The position numbers and the translations under genes are program-made. Shown piece by piece: positions 1-7,474 of a stretch of DNA of 10,551 nucleotides. Every line of letters begins with the position of its first letter. The stretch's first letter is position 1. The stretch comes from Methylococcaceae bacterium (lineage in GTDB: Bacteria; Pseudomonadota; Gammaproteobacteria; Methylococcales; Methylomonadaceae), in the NCBI GenBank assembly GCA_013140465.1, contig JABFST010000334.1:1-10551 (forward strand). Direction: 5' to 3'. The notes beneath the pieces were generated by a model. It saw nothing but the letters and a program-made list of their open reading frames with translations, searched no databases and was not told where the DNA came from.

Positions 1-268
1 CTAAGTTACTATCACTAATGGTGCCATTGCCAGTATCCAAATAAGACGACAATGACGCTTGGCTATAAACTGTAAAGTGAGTCTCATTACCAGATGTCAC
101 AAGAGGTAATGGTAATGAACCGACACCTAATGCACTGCCAGGAGCCCAATCAAAGCCGCCAACATTATTGATAGTGCCAAATCCAGTATCAACGCTAAAC
201 GCGTGGGCGGCCCCAGTAAAGCCCAATGACAGGGCAAAAGCCGCGCCTATCAGTTTTTTATTAATCAT
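1..268 (-). CDS. Exported PEP-CTERM-like (PepA-like) protein, partial: N-terminal 89 residues
   Basis: The reading frame opens at the ATG at 268-266 and stays open to the window edge, so only the N-terminal part is seen. A GGAG Shine-Dalgarno sequence sits 7 nt before the ATG. Residues 1-24 form a clear signal peptide: MINKK, then a hydrophobic stretch, then a cleavage site after AAHA. The mature part is rich in Gly, Ser, Thr and Asn and contains FDWAPGSALGVG, then HFTVYSQASLSSYLD. From memory this resembles the flocculation-associated PEP-CTERM protein PepA group, small secreted proteins sorted by exosortase XrtA and needed for flocs or exopolysaccharide matrix. The deciding C-terminal PEP motif, membrane helix and basic tail would lie outside the window, so the family call is an inference. 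The export signal is directly visible. A candidate sigma-54 promoter upstream and nearby glycosyltransferase and PrsT-like genes support a matrix role. It could instead be another secreted beta-rich surface protein. Confidence 0.6.
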   Translation of the reverse strand, partial: MINKKLIGAAFALSLGFTGAAHAFSVDTGFGTINNVGGFDWAPGSALGVGSLPLPLVTSGNETHFTVYSQASLSSYLDTGNGTISDSNL

Positions 269-279
269 AAAATATCTCC

Positions 280-301
280 AAAAAAAAAATTGTGTTAACA
301 C
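280..301 (-). promoter_or_regulatory. Leader palindrome and T10 tract before the PEP-CTERM-like gene
   Basis: A perfect 10-bp palindrome, GTGTTAACAC (292-301), lies at or just after the predicted transcription start near 303. It is followed on the minus strand by a run of ten T residues (289-280) that abuts the GGAG ribosome-binding site. The palindrome could be an operator or a short leader stem. The homopolymer could slip in replication and alter the leader, or form an A/U-rich unstructured ribosome standby region. None of these roles can be told from the sequence alone. Confidence 0.25.
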
Positions 302-312
302 GTTTAATTATA

Positions 313-330
313 TAGCACCAACCATACCAA
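313..330 (-). promoter_or_regulatory. Candidate sigma-54 (-24/-12) promoter of the PEP-CTERM-like gene
   Basis: On the minus strand the sequence reads TTGGTATGGTTGGTGCTA. It has the invariant GG (328-327) and GC (316-315) separated by exactly 10 bases, and it matches the YTGGCACGRNNNTTGCW consensus at most positions; the main mismatches are CAC to TAT and TTGC to GTGC. The predicted start of transcription, near 303, leaves a leader of about 35 nt before the ATG at 268. PEP-CTERM matrix genes are known to be controlled by the PrsK/PrsR two-component system acting through RpoN, so the site fits the gene. A TATAAT-like hexamer overlaps the downstream edge (about 308-313) but has no convincing -35 element, so a sigma-70 promoter is the weaker alternative. 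Confidence 0.45.
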
Positions 331-373
331 ATCTATAAAAATATTAAATTTTATATAAATTTCAGTTACCTAT

Positions 374-394
374 AAAAAAAACCAAGTTGACTTG
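374..394 (-). terminator. Possible weak terminator after the glycosyltransferase gene
   Basis: On the minus strand CAAG-TCAA-CTTG forms a 4-bp stem with a tetraloop and is followed by G and eight T residues, about 60 nt after the glycosyltransferase stop codon. The stem is short, so termination would be inefficient. The same dyad (CAAGT-two bases-ACTTG, 383-394) lies about 80-90 bp upstream of the predicted sigma-54 start of the next gene, which is where enhancer-binding proteins usually bind. It could therefore be an activator site instead. A second T8 run (438-431) after an AAAAC/GTTTT mini-stem lies closer to the stop codon. Confidence 0.25.
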
Positions 395-450
395 TTTATG
401 TCTTAGCCCAATGCTCGTATACATTTGTAAAAAAAACCGACAGTTTTATT

Positions 451-1665
451 TTAAGCACTTAGTAAATTGGCAACAAACTGAGGAAAACGGTGTTGATTTA
501 CGCACGCCGCAGTCTCTTGCTGTAATGCCTTAACGCTGTGTGCCAAGGTTACGTTGCTTAAAAGGGCGCGGTAAGCACTAAGCAAGCCTGTTGCAGTCAG
601 GTTATCCGCGCGTAGCACCACCCCTGCATGAGCCGCCGTAACACCCAGCATATTAAGGAATTGATCCATATTAGCGGCAATGCCTAACACAGGCTTGCCA
701 TAAGCAAACGCTTGTTGGCAGGTCAGGCTGCCACCATTACAAATCACCACATCAGCACGCTGCGCGGCGGCATTGCCATCCAAATAAGCACTTGTAAAAA
801 TATTCGACACTGGCGGTAAGTTAAGTGTTGCCCCTGCACTGGCAACTAGCAAGGTCAGATGTTCTGTAGCCAAGGTGTCCACGACTGTTTGCAAGGCCGA
901 TTGCGTGCCGGAACTGCCCATAGACACATAAACGATAGGACGGTCGGTAGGCAAGGTAGCCCACCAGTCCGGTTCTTTGATAGGCGGCGACCAGAGTATG
1001 GGGCCTATGAAAAAATGTGTGTCGGGCGGGTTGTTGAGCGGAAATAAAGACGGTATGTCGGCATACAAGGTGTAATCGGCCTCGGTATAAACCCGCCTTA
1101 AGTCTAGGGGTATTTTGGGCAAGCCATAATGACGGCGCAGCTTGCGCATGGCGAGGGCATGCACCTTAAACGCCAATGGCGCAACCTTGGCAAACAGCCA
1201 ACTACCCACACGCACGCCCAACCACCGCGTCAACGGCAAACACGGGGCAGGATACTGCGGTGTGGCATAAGGGCTCCAATAGGCATTGCTGATAGTCGCA
1301 TAAGGCACTTTTGCCAATTTGGCGCTGATAGCCAAGGAAATGCGAAAGTCCCCGACAATCAGATCGGGCTTAACTTGAGCAATTAAGGCCAAATCGGCTT
1401 CAACATAGCTTTTTAGAGTCGCGTAATCATACAGAGGGTCGCCGTTGGCAAGGGCTTGTTTAAACTGCTCAGGCGCAATTGATTCGAGGGTGTGCAGCGT
1501 ATGCTTAGAACCCTGCAAAAATGCTTGATAATGCCCAGCACAGGCAAAATGGATGTCGTATTGGTCTTGGGCTAAGCTGTTGCTTAGTTCAAAAGGACGC
1601 GCAAAATGCGCCAAAGTAACGGATTCGGAAATAAAAAGTATTTTGGGGTTGGAGTGCGTGGTCAT
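451..1665 (-). CDS. GT1-like (GT-B fold) glycosyltransferase
   Basis: This is a 404-residue cytoplasmic enzyme without signal peptide or membrane segments, the usual length for UGT/MGT-type glycosyltransferases that move a sugar from a nucleotide-sugar to an acceptor. The N-terminal domain opens with KILFISES and LAHFARPFELSNSLA, where His20 is the likely equivalent of the catalytic base in the 'GH' motif. The C-terminal domain starts near residue 245 with PIVYVSMGSSGT. The donor-binding region is ICNGGSLTCQQAFAYGKPV followed by NMDQF (residues about 308-336). At the position usually held by His in HxGG the protein has Asn310, while Asp334-Gln335 match the conserved sugar-binding DQ pair. I chose the ATG at 1665 because GAGGAAAAA lies directly before it; an upstream in-frame ATG (1710) has no such site. 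It lies between a TPR gene and a PEP-CTERM-like gene on the same strand, which suggests exopolysaccharide or surface glycoconjugate work. Donor and acceptor are unknown. Confidence 0.85.
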   Translation of the reverse strand: MTTHSNPKILFISESVTLAHFARPFELSNSLAQDQYDIHFACAGHYQAFLQGSKHTLHTLESIAPEQFKQALANGDPLYDYATLKSYVEADLALIAQVKPDLIVGDFRISLAISAKLAKVPYATISNAYWSPYATPQYPAPCLPLTRWLGVRVGSWLFAKVAPLAFKVHALAMRKLRRHYGLPKIPLDLRRVYTEADYTLYADIPSLFPLNNPPDTHFFIGPILWSPPIKEPDWWATLPTDRPIVYVSMGSSGTQSALQTVVDTLATEHLTLLVASAGATLNLPPVSNIFTSAYLDGNAAAQRADVVICNGGSLTCQQAFAYGKPVLGIAANMDQFLNMLGVTAAHAGVVLRADNLTATGLLSAYRALLSNVTLAHSVKALQQETAACVNQHRFPQFVANLLSA

Positions 1666-1777
1666 TTTTTCCTCGTGATAGCGGAAGGCAAAGCTAGCCC
1701 TTAACCGCATTCATTGCCAATTAATGACCACTACAAGCCTGTAAAATTTATTGACATACCCGCCGATAAGCTGGGAC

Positions 1778-1868
1778 GTGTGTCCAATGCATTCTGGGCT
1801 AAAACCGACGACGCTGTGCGGAGTGCACCGATTTTTGGTTTTTGCCTGTATCTGCCCATTGGACACAC
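1778..1868. repeat. Nested inverted repeat between TPR and glycosyltransferase genes
   Basis: Perfect 12-bp arms, GTGTGTCCAATG at 1778-1789 and CATTGGACACAC at 1857-1868, enclose a second inverted pair, AAAACC (1801-1806) and GGTTTT (1837-1842). The unit starts 18 bp after the TPR stop codon and lies in the 220-bp gap before the glycosyltransferase start. As RNA from the minus strand it would fold into a long two-part hairpin, which could protect, process or attenuate the transcript. As DNA it resembles a dispersed palindromic element. I see no convincing target-site duplication next to the arms, so mobility is unproven. Confidence 0.5.
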
Positions 1869-1885
1869 CCGCCCAAGCGAAGGTT

Positions 1886-3586
1886 TTATTGCGCTTTTAG
1901 CTTGACCAACAAATCCGCCGCAGCTTTCTTCTCGGCAAATTCTTGTGCAACTTTGCCTAGCGCTTCTAATATTTCAATGGCTTTTTTAGCATCATCGTTA
2001 GCCACATAAGCTTCAGCTAAATGAAATTGAATGTCATTTGCTTGCGGGGCTAAGCTAGCCGCTTTTACCAGCACGTCCAAACCTTCTTTGGCTTGGTTTT
2101 GCTTAACCAGAATATAACCGTAAGTATCTAAAATAGCAGCCGCTTCGGGTGCTTTTTCAGCGGCTTTTTTAGCCATTTCCAAAGCCCTAGGGTCATTTTT
2201 TTGCGCATATAAAAACGCCAAGTTATTTAAGGCCAACACATTTTCGGGCTGAACCGCAAGCATCGCCTGATAATATTCTTCTGCGCGTTTATTATCATTT
2301 TTTTGTTGATAAATTGACGCCAGCTTAAAATTGATCGCTAAGCTTTTCTTGTCTTTAGACAAGGCCGATTCCAATAGCTTCATGGCTTCGGCCTCTTTCT
2401 TTTGGCTAGCCAGCAAATCAGTCAAGATAAACAAAATACGGTCATTGGGCTGGGCTTTGTAAACTTGTTGGTAATACTCAATCGCCTTATCAACTTGTTT
2501 ATCAGCCAAATACACATCACCTTTTAATAATTTGCCAAAAATTAATTTGGGAAACTGTTGGTCTATTTTAGCCGCCAAAGCCAAGGCATCGGCACTACGT
2601 TTCAGTTTAATCAAATACGCCGTTTTTATGACTAAGGCTTCGGGGTTATCATTATTTAATGCCGCCGCCTCATCAAGCAATGTCATGACTTCTTTTTCTT
2701 TGTCGGCTTGTTCCATCAGCAATTTAGCCAAAAATAACCGATTTGTAATATCTTTTTTATCCAAATCAACGATTTTTTTCAGGGATTGCTCGGCAGCTGG
2801 GTTTTGCTTATTAATCACTTGCGCTTGGGCCAGCAAATTCAGCACAGTCGTATCATTGGGATAACGCTTGTCCAGATCTTCCATCAAGGATAAGATTTTT
2901 TCCGGTTGTTTCTGTCCGTTATAAAGTTTTCCTAAGTTTTTAATCACCTCAATCTCAGACGTCAGATTGCCCTGTACTTTTTCTTTGGCGGTCAACAACA
3001 CTTTTTCAATTTCGGCATTGTCTTTTTGCTTAAAAGCAATATCCGCCAGCACCAGATAAACACTCACCGACTTATCGTTAATTTCGAGAGCACGATTGGC
3101 ATATTCTTTTGCCTTGTCAATTTGACCCTCATCTAACGCGAATTTTGCCAAGCCCAAATGACCCAAAATATTTTTGCTGTTCAACTTAATGGCTTTTTCA
3201 TAACTTTGCTGGGCGGCAGGCAAATCTTTTTTTAGCGTGTGCAATAAGGCTTGTAGATTGTAATATTCCGATTCGTTAGGGAAGTTTTTTAAAATGCCGG
3301 TCAATTTGGTTTGGGCTTCATCTAACTTATTTTTTTTGACCAAATTGAGTATTGCCAAGTAATTTGATCTTTTATTGTCTTGTTCGGCTTGTTGAAAAGA
3401 TTCCAACACCGATGGCGGATGCGAAACACCCGATTCAGTTGGCGGCGCGGCTTGTTGCAAAGAGCTAAAACCGTCTGTCTGCTGGCCTAAGGTGTCGAAG
3501 TTGGCGGCCATCACAGGGCTAGCGGCAAGCAGCCCGATTAAAAGCGCGTTAAAGGAGTGCTGTGCGGTCGATAGTTTGGTTTTCAT
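1886..3586 (-). CDS. Secreted TPR-repeat protein, PrsT-like
   Basis: The product has 566 residues. Residues 1-27 are a signal peptide (basic MKTK, hydrophobic LLIGLLAAS, cleavage after PVMA). After a low-complexity linker (about 35-65), the rest to the C-terminus is tandem tetratricopeptide repeats, seen as recurring pairs of helices with signatures such as YNLQALLHTLKKDLPAAQQ, LGLAKFALDEGQIDKAKEY and LNNLAFLYAQKNDPRALEM. The last part, ILDTYGYILVKQ then LAPQANDIQFHLAEAYV, closely recalls the C-terminal repeats of the PEP-CTERM-system protein PrsT (TIGR02917). Known PrsT proteins are lipoproteins of roughly 900 residues; this one is shorter and has no lipobox Cys, so it would be a soluble periplasmic protein. 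TPRs bind protein partners, so a scaffold role in polysaccharide or matrix assembly fits the neighbours but is inferred. AAGG 7 nt before the ATG supports the start. The gene is lysine-rich and visibly more AT-rich than recB. Confidence 0.8.
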   Translation of the reverse strand: MKTKLSTAQHSFNALLIGLLAASPVMAANFDTLGQQTDGFSSLQQAAPPTESGVSHPPSVLESFQQAEQDNKRSNYLAILNLVKKNKLDEAQTKLTGILKNFPNESEYYNLQALLHTLKKDLPAAQQSYEKAIKLNSKNILGHLGLAKFALDEGQIDKAKEYANRALEINDKSVSVYLVLADIAFKQKDNAEIEKVLLTAKEKVQGNLTSEIEVIKNLGKLYNGQKQPEKILSLMEDLDKRYPNDTTVLNLLAQAQVINKQNPAAEQSLKKIVDLDKKDITNRLFLAKLLMEQADKEKEVMTLLDEAAALNNDNPEALVIKTAYLIKLKRSADALALAAKIDQQFPKLIFGKLLKGDVYLADKQVDKAIEYYQQVYKAQPNDRILFILTDLLASQKKEAEAMKLLESALSKDKKSLAINFKLASIYQQKNDNKRAEEYYQAMLAVQPENVLALNNLAFLYAQKNDPRALEMAKKAAEKAPEAAAILDTYGYILVKQNQAKEGLDVLVKAASLAPQANDIQFHLAEAYVANDDAKKAIEILEALGKVAQEFAEKKAAADLLVKLKAQ

Positions 3587-3639
3587 TAGCGTACCTTAGT
3601 GTGGTTAAAGTGGGCTGTGTAATGGCCTTGAGGGCGTGG

Positions 3640-3668
3640 CTCGCGTGATTGCACTACCATTGCGCGAG
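3640..3668. other. Hairpin in the divergent TPR-recB intergenic region
   Basis: CTCGCG (3640-3645) and CGCGAG (3663-3668) form a 6-bp GC-rich stem with a 17-nt loop, 54-82 nt upstream of the TPR start codon. The rest of the 248-bp region (3587-3834), which must hold promoters for both divergent genes, has an odd-length palindrome CAGAAAATTTCTG (3733-3745) and a small GCTAA/TTAGC dyad near 3700, but no -35/-10 pair that I would defend. The function of the hairpin is unknown. Confidence 0.25.
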
Positions 3669-3834
3669 TGTCTTTATTAGAATGGTTTAAGGCTAATAGT
3701 TTAGCTGTTTTTTAAGCAAGGTTTTAGTGTATCAGAAAATTTCTGTCATTATTTGCTTTACCGCAGCCTTTCATTAAGCGTAAGAAAGCCTTTTTAGACC
3801 AAGCTGTATGCCCCCTACCCGCCAGAGCCTATTG

Positions 3835-6800
3835 ATGTCCAAGCATTATTTTGATCCCGTACACACGCCGCTGCAAACAGGCACTCATTTAATAGAAGCC
3901 AGTGCAGGTACAGGCAAAACCTATGCGATTGCGATGCTGGTGTTGCGTTTTGTGGTTGAACTAGGGCTGCCCATAGACCACATTTTAGTCGTCACGTTCA
4001 CTAAAGCCGCGACCCAAGAGCTAAAAGAACGCGTGCGCGACCGTTTGGCGACCGCCAAAAAAGTGTTGGCGGGGCAAGATGCCGACCCAGACGGCACTAT
4101 CAGCGCGTGGCTACAAACCCTAGACTTACCCCACGAACAGGCCAAACAACGCGTGGCCTTGGCCTTGTTGGACATCGACCAAGCCGGCATAGAAACCATA
4201 CATGGCTTTTGCCAACGGGTATTACGCGAACATGCGCTGGAAAGCGGACAGCTGTTTGATGCCGATATGCTTAGCGACCTGACCGCGATCAAACTGGCCT
4301 GTGTGGACGATTTTTGGCGCCGCCAGATTTACCCGCGCCCCGCATGGGAAGTCGCGGTATTGACCGCCACTTACAAAACCCCCGAACAACTGCTGAACAG
4401 TGTCGGCTTTATTGCCGACGCGGTGTGCATTTGCCCCACAGCCACGAGCTTGGATGCAGCCTTGCAACAGCTGCAAAACTTGTGCGCTCAAGCCAAAATC
4501 CAGTTGCCAAACCTGGCAACAACAGTGCGGGAGCAGTTTGCCGGACAACTGTTTAAAGCCAGTTACACCGACACCTTTGAGCTGCATTACCAAGCCTTGC
4601 AACAATGGCTGTCAGGCGACCAGCTAGCACCGCCAGAACCCGACACTTTGGCTTTGTTAAGCTACGCGGGCATCAGTGACGGCCTAAACGGCAACAAATT
4701 CAGGGCCAACAAAACCCAAAGCAGTGCCCAACGCAAAGCCGATTACTTAGCCTCATTGCCGATAGACACTAGCATATTCGATGATTTGGCCCAGTCTTTC
4801 CGGCAGCTCGGGGTCGTATTTCGGGTAACGCTGGTAGAAAACCTGCGCATAACATTGGAAGAACGGCTGCAAAAACTCAACGCGATGTCATTCGACCAAC
4901 TCATCAGCCGCTTGTCCGCCGCCTTGCACCAAGACCAAGAAGGCTTGTTAAAGGCCCAGCTACAACAACGCTTTGGTGCGGCCTTAATCGACGAATTTCA
5001 AGACACCGATGACAGCCAGTGGTTTATATTCGCTTCGTTGTTTGCCGAGCCTACGCACAGCCTGTACCTGATTGGCGACCCCAAACAAGCCATCTACCAA
5101 TTTAGGGGCGCAGACATTTATTCTTACTTACAGGCACAAAAACAGGCGGAACATCACTTTACCCTAGGCAAAAATTGGCGTTCACACCCACAGCTGGTCT
5201 CTGCCGTCAACACCCTGTTTGCACGCGAACACGCATTTTTACTGGAAGATTTGCAGTTTTACCCCTTGCAAGCCGCCAAAACCGCAGACAATGGCGAATT
5301 AGTGCAGCAAGGCCACACCCCTGCCCCTATGCAGCTCTGGCAGCTACCCGAAAGCGACAGCAAAAGCGGCTATTGGACTGCCGGAAAAGCTGCCGAACAG
5401 ATATGCCTAGCCGTCGCGGACGAAATTGTCGTTTTATTAAGCCAAGATGCCCGTCTACAACCCCAAAACCAAGCCTTACGCGCCCAAGACATCGCCATTT
5501 TAGTGCGCACCAACGCCCAAGCCCGCCAATACCAAACTGCCTTGCGTAGCCTAGGCGTACCCGCAGTATTGAACAACACCGAATCGGTATTCGCGACCCC
5601 AGAAGCCCTACACTTATTCACCCTGTTACAAGCCATCGCCCAAGCAGCCGACCTTGGCCTACTCAAACAAGCCTTGGCCTTGCCGTGGTTTGGGTTTGAT
5701 GGCCCTAGCCTGTACCAGCTCAATAACAACGAAGCGGCCCTCGATGTCTGGTTGGCCCGTTTTGCCGATTACCATCTGACTTGGCAAAAAAACGGCCTGA
5801 TGGCGATGATGCAGCGCGTATGGGCCGAAGAAAACATCCAGCCCACGCTCGCACAACAGGTCTTGGCGGAACGGCAATTGACCAATTTGCACCAGTTGGT
5901 CGAACTTGTACAACTCGCTGCCATAGACGGGCATTTGGGCATACACAAGACTATAGCCTGGCTACACACAGCGATTCATCAAGCCAGCCCCGCCGAAGAC
6001 CAACAACTGCGGCTGGAAAGCGACGACGATGCCGTCAAAATAGTCACCTTGCACCGCTCTAAAGGACTGGAATATGCCGTCGTGTTTTGCCCTACCCTCT
6101 GGCATCGCAGTGAACGGCTGCGCAACGAACAGGAAATGCTCAAATGCCATGTCGATGGACGTTTAATCGTCGATTTGGGCAGCCCTGAGTTTGAACAACA
6201 TCGCGCCCTCGCGCTAAACGAAGAACTGGCAGAAGACCTGCGCATTGCCTATGTCGCGGTAACGCGCGCCAAATACCGCTGTTATGTGGCCTGGGCCGAC
6301 GTGCGTAGCGAAAACCACGCCAACAACTCGGCACTGGCCTGGTTGCTGGACTTTGCTGATGCCTTCTTTAACGCCCAACAACTACGCCTACAAACCTTGG
6401 CTAGCCAACAGCCTAGCGCATTTGCCTACCGCTTGCTCAATTTGGAAAATGACCAGCACCCTATTTTGGCACAACAACAAATAGCCGCTGCGCACTTGCA
6501 GTCACGCCCGCGCCAACGGTCTTTATACACCAGCTGGCAAATGAGCAGCTACACCGCCTTGTCGGCCCTAAGCCTACGCGACACCCCCGAATTGCCCAAC
6601 GACAAAGCGCGTGAACAAACCGTGGCTAGCGCACCCACCCATGCAGACGAACTGCCCAAAGGCGCAGGGACGGGTAATGTCGTGCATGAATTATTAGAAA
6701 ACAACAGCTTTGCCGAACTGGCACTAGGCAAAGATATTAGCGCACAACGCGACCAAGCCTGCCAACGCTATGGCTTAAAACTGCCGCAACCCATACTTAT

Positions 6801-7338
6801 CGACACGCTTTTGCAACATGCAGTCACCACCCCGCTGTCAGCCGATGACCCGCAGTTTTGTTTACAGCACCTGCCCGACCAGCACTGCCTTAAAGAAATG
6901 CCGTTTTATTTAGCGATGCGTGCGATAGACGCGAAACACATCAACGCCCTCTTACAAGACAGCCCCAGTTACCAAGCCTTGGACAGCAAAGCCTTGTCCG
7001 GCTACCTCACAGGCTTTATCGACTTAATCTGCGCATACCAAGGCCGCTATTATGTGATGGACTACAAAACCAACAGCTTGCCCGATTACCAGCCCGACAC
7101 CTTAACCCATGCCATGCGCGAACATAATTACGGGCTGCAATATTGGCTATACACCGTCGTGCTGCACGTTTATCTGCAACAACGCCTACCCGATTACGAC
7201 TACGACACCCATGTCGGAGGCGTGCGCTATTTGTTTGTCCGTGGTATGCAGCCAAACACCCCTATGTCCGGGGTTTATCAAGACCGCCCCAAAGCCGAAA
7301 CCGTGGCTGCTTTGGCGCGTTTGTTGTGCAATGCTTAA
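3835..7338 (+). CDS. recB: RecB, helicase-nuclease subunit of exodeoxyribonuclease V (RecBCD)
   Basis: RecB is the 3'-5' helicase and the only nuclease of RecBCD, which resects double-strand ends and loads RecA. All hallmarks of the superfamily 1A helicase are present: Walker A EASAGTGKT (Lys28), motif Ia VVTFTKAAT, Walker B LIDEFQDTD (Asp386-Glu387), motif III LIGDPKQAIYQFRGAD, motif IV GKNWRSHP, motif V VTLHRSKGLEY and motif VI RIAYVAVTRAK. The C-terminal nuclease domain has His951, Asp1063 (GFIDL), Asp1076 and Lys1078 (MDYKTN), with the same spacing as E. coli His956, Asp1067, Asp1080 and Lys1082. The length of 1167 residues compares with 1180 in E. coli. I prefer the ATG at 3835 because it puts the Walker A lysine at 28 (E. 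coli 29) and has AGAG upstream; an in-frame ATG at 3808 would add nine residues. recC and recD are not adjacent here: upstream is a divergent TPR gene, downstream a convergent cupin gene. No defect is seen. Confidence 0.97.
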   Translation: MSKHYFDPVHTPLQTGTHLIEASAGTGKTYAIAMLVLRFVVELGLPIDHILVVTFTKAATQELKERVRDRLATAKKVLAGQDADPDGTISAWLQTLDLPHEQAKQRVALALLDIDQAGIETIHGFCQRVLREHALESGQLFDADMLSDLTAIKLACVDDFWRRQIYPRPAWEVAVLTATYKTPEQLLNSVGFIADAVCICPTATSLDAALQQLQNLCAQAKIQLPNLATTVREQFAGQLFKASYTDTFELHYQALQQWLSGDQLAPPEPDTLALLSYAGISDGLNGNKFRANKTQSSAQRKADYLASLPIDTSIFDDLAQSFRQLGVVFRVTLVENLRITLEERLQKLNAMSFDQLISRLSAALHQDQEGLLKAQLQQRFGAALIDEFQDTDDSQWFIFASLFAEPTHSLYLIGDPKQAIYQFRGADIYSYLQAQKQAEHHFTLGKNWRSHPQLVSAVNTLFAREHAFLLEDLQFYPLQAAKTADNGELVQQGHTPAPMQLWQLPESDSKSGYWTAGKAAEQICLAVADEIVVLLSQDARLQPQNQALRAQDIAILVRTNAQARQYQTALRSLGVPAVLNNTESVFATPEALHLFTLLQAIAQAADLGLLKQALALPWFGFDGPSLYQLNNNEAALDVWLARFADYHLTWQKNGLMAMMQRVWAEENIQPTLAQQVLAERQLTNLHQLVELVQLAAIDGHLGIHKTIAWLHTAIHQASPAEDQQLRLESDDDAVKIVTLHRSKGLEYAVVFCPTLWHRSERLRNEQEMLKCHVDGRLIVDLGSPEFEQHRALALNEELAEDLRIAYVAVTRAKYRCYVAWADVRSENHANNSALAWLLDFADAFFNAQQLRLQTLASQQPSAFAYRLLNLENDQHPILAQQQIAAAHLQSRPRQRSLYTSWQMSSYTALSALSLRDTPELPNDKAREQTVASAPTHADELPKGAGTGNVVHELLENNSFAELALGKDISAQRDQACQRYGLKLPQPILIDTLLQHAVTTPLSADDPQFCLQHLPDQHCLKEMPFYLAMRAIDAKHINALLQDSPSYQALDSKALSGYLTGFIDLICAYQGRYYVMDYKTNSLPDYQPDTLTHAMREHNYGLQYWLYTVVLHVYLQQRLPDYDYDTHVGGVRYLFVRGMQPNTPMSGVYQDRPKAETVAALARLLCNA

Positions 7339-7389
7339 GGATAATCATCCAGATTTGTAACTATTCAGAGCGACTTCTAATAAGTCAAA

Positions 7390-7435
7390 TTTACCGTAGG
7401 CTGAGCGGAGTCTTTACCGTAGGCTGAGCGGAGTC
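7390..7435. repeat. Tandem duplication of a 23-bp unit inside the MITE
   Basis: Two exact head-to-tail copies (7390-7412 and 7413-7435) begin TTTACCGTAGGC and end GCGGAGTC. The second copy continues into the left arm of the large hairpin, while the first is a bare duplication of that arm's outer half. This looks like replication slippage or repeat expansion after the element formed. Confidence 0.9.
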
Positions 7436-7474
7436 GAAGCCGGTTTGTTCGCTTCGACTCCGCTCAGCGAACGG
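7417..7474. repeat. Long palindromic hairpin at the core of the MITE
   Basis: GCTGAGCGGAGTCGAAGC (7423-7440) pairs perfectly over 18 bp with GCTTCGACTCCGCTCAGC (7451-7468) around a 10-nt loop. After a 2-bp mismatch the arms continue for 4 more base pairs (CCGT with ACGG), giving 24-nt arms. Motifs of the GCTTCGACTCCGCTCAGC type are familiar as dispersed palindromic repeats in many bacterial genomes. Placed between convergent recB and the cupin gene, it could act as a two-way transcription barrier, but no T-run follows on either strand. Confidence 0.9.

Noticed and set aside
1714..1905. A 63-codon plus-strand ORF
   Set aside because: It runs through the 1778-1868 inverted repeat and ends antisense inside the TPR gene, has no ribosome-binding site and no recognised domain. 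It is most likely a reading of repeat DNA.
2532..2864. 110-codon plus-strand ORF antisense to the TPR gene
   Set aside because: It is a shadow of the lysine-rich TPR frame, without domain or ribosome-binding site.
3808..3834. Nine-residue longer RecB start at 3808
   Set aside because: It has no nearby ribosome-binding site and would shift the Walker A lysine to 37, while the 3835 start puts it at 28, next to Lys29 of E. coli RecB. It cannot be fully excluded.
3921..7427. Many short ORFs on both strands inside and just after recB
   Set aside because: All overlap the well-supported recB frame, show low-complexity or arginine/cysteine-rich shadow translations, and lack their own start signals.
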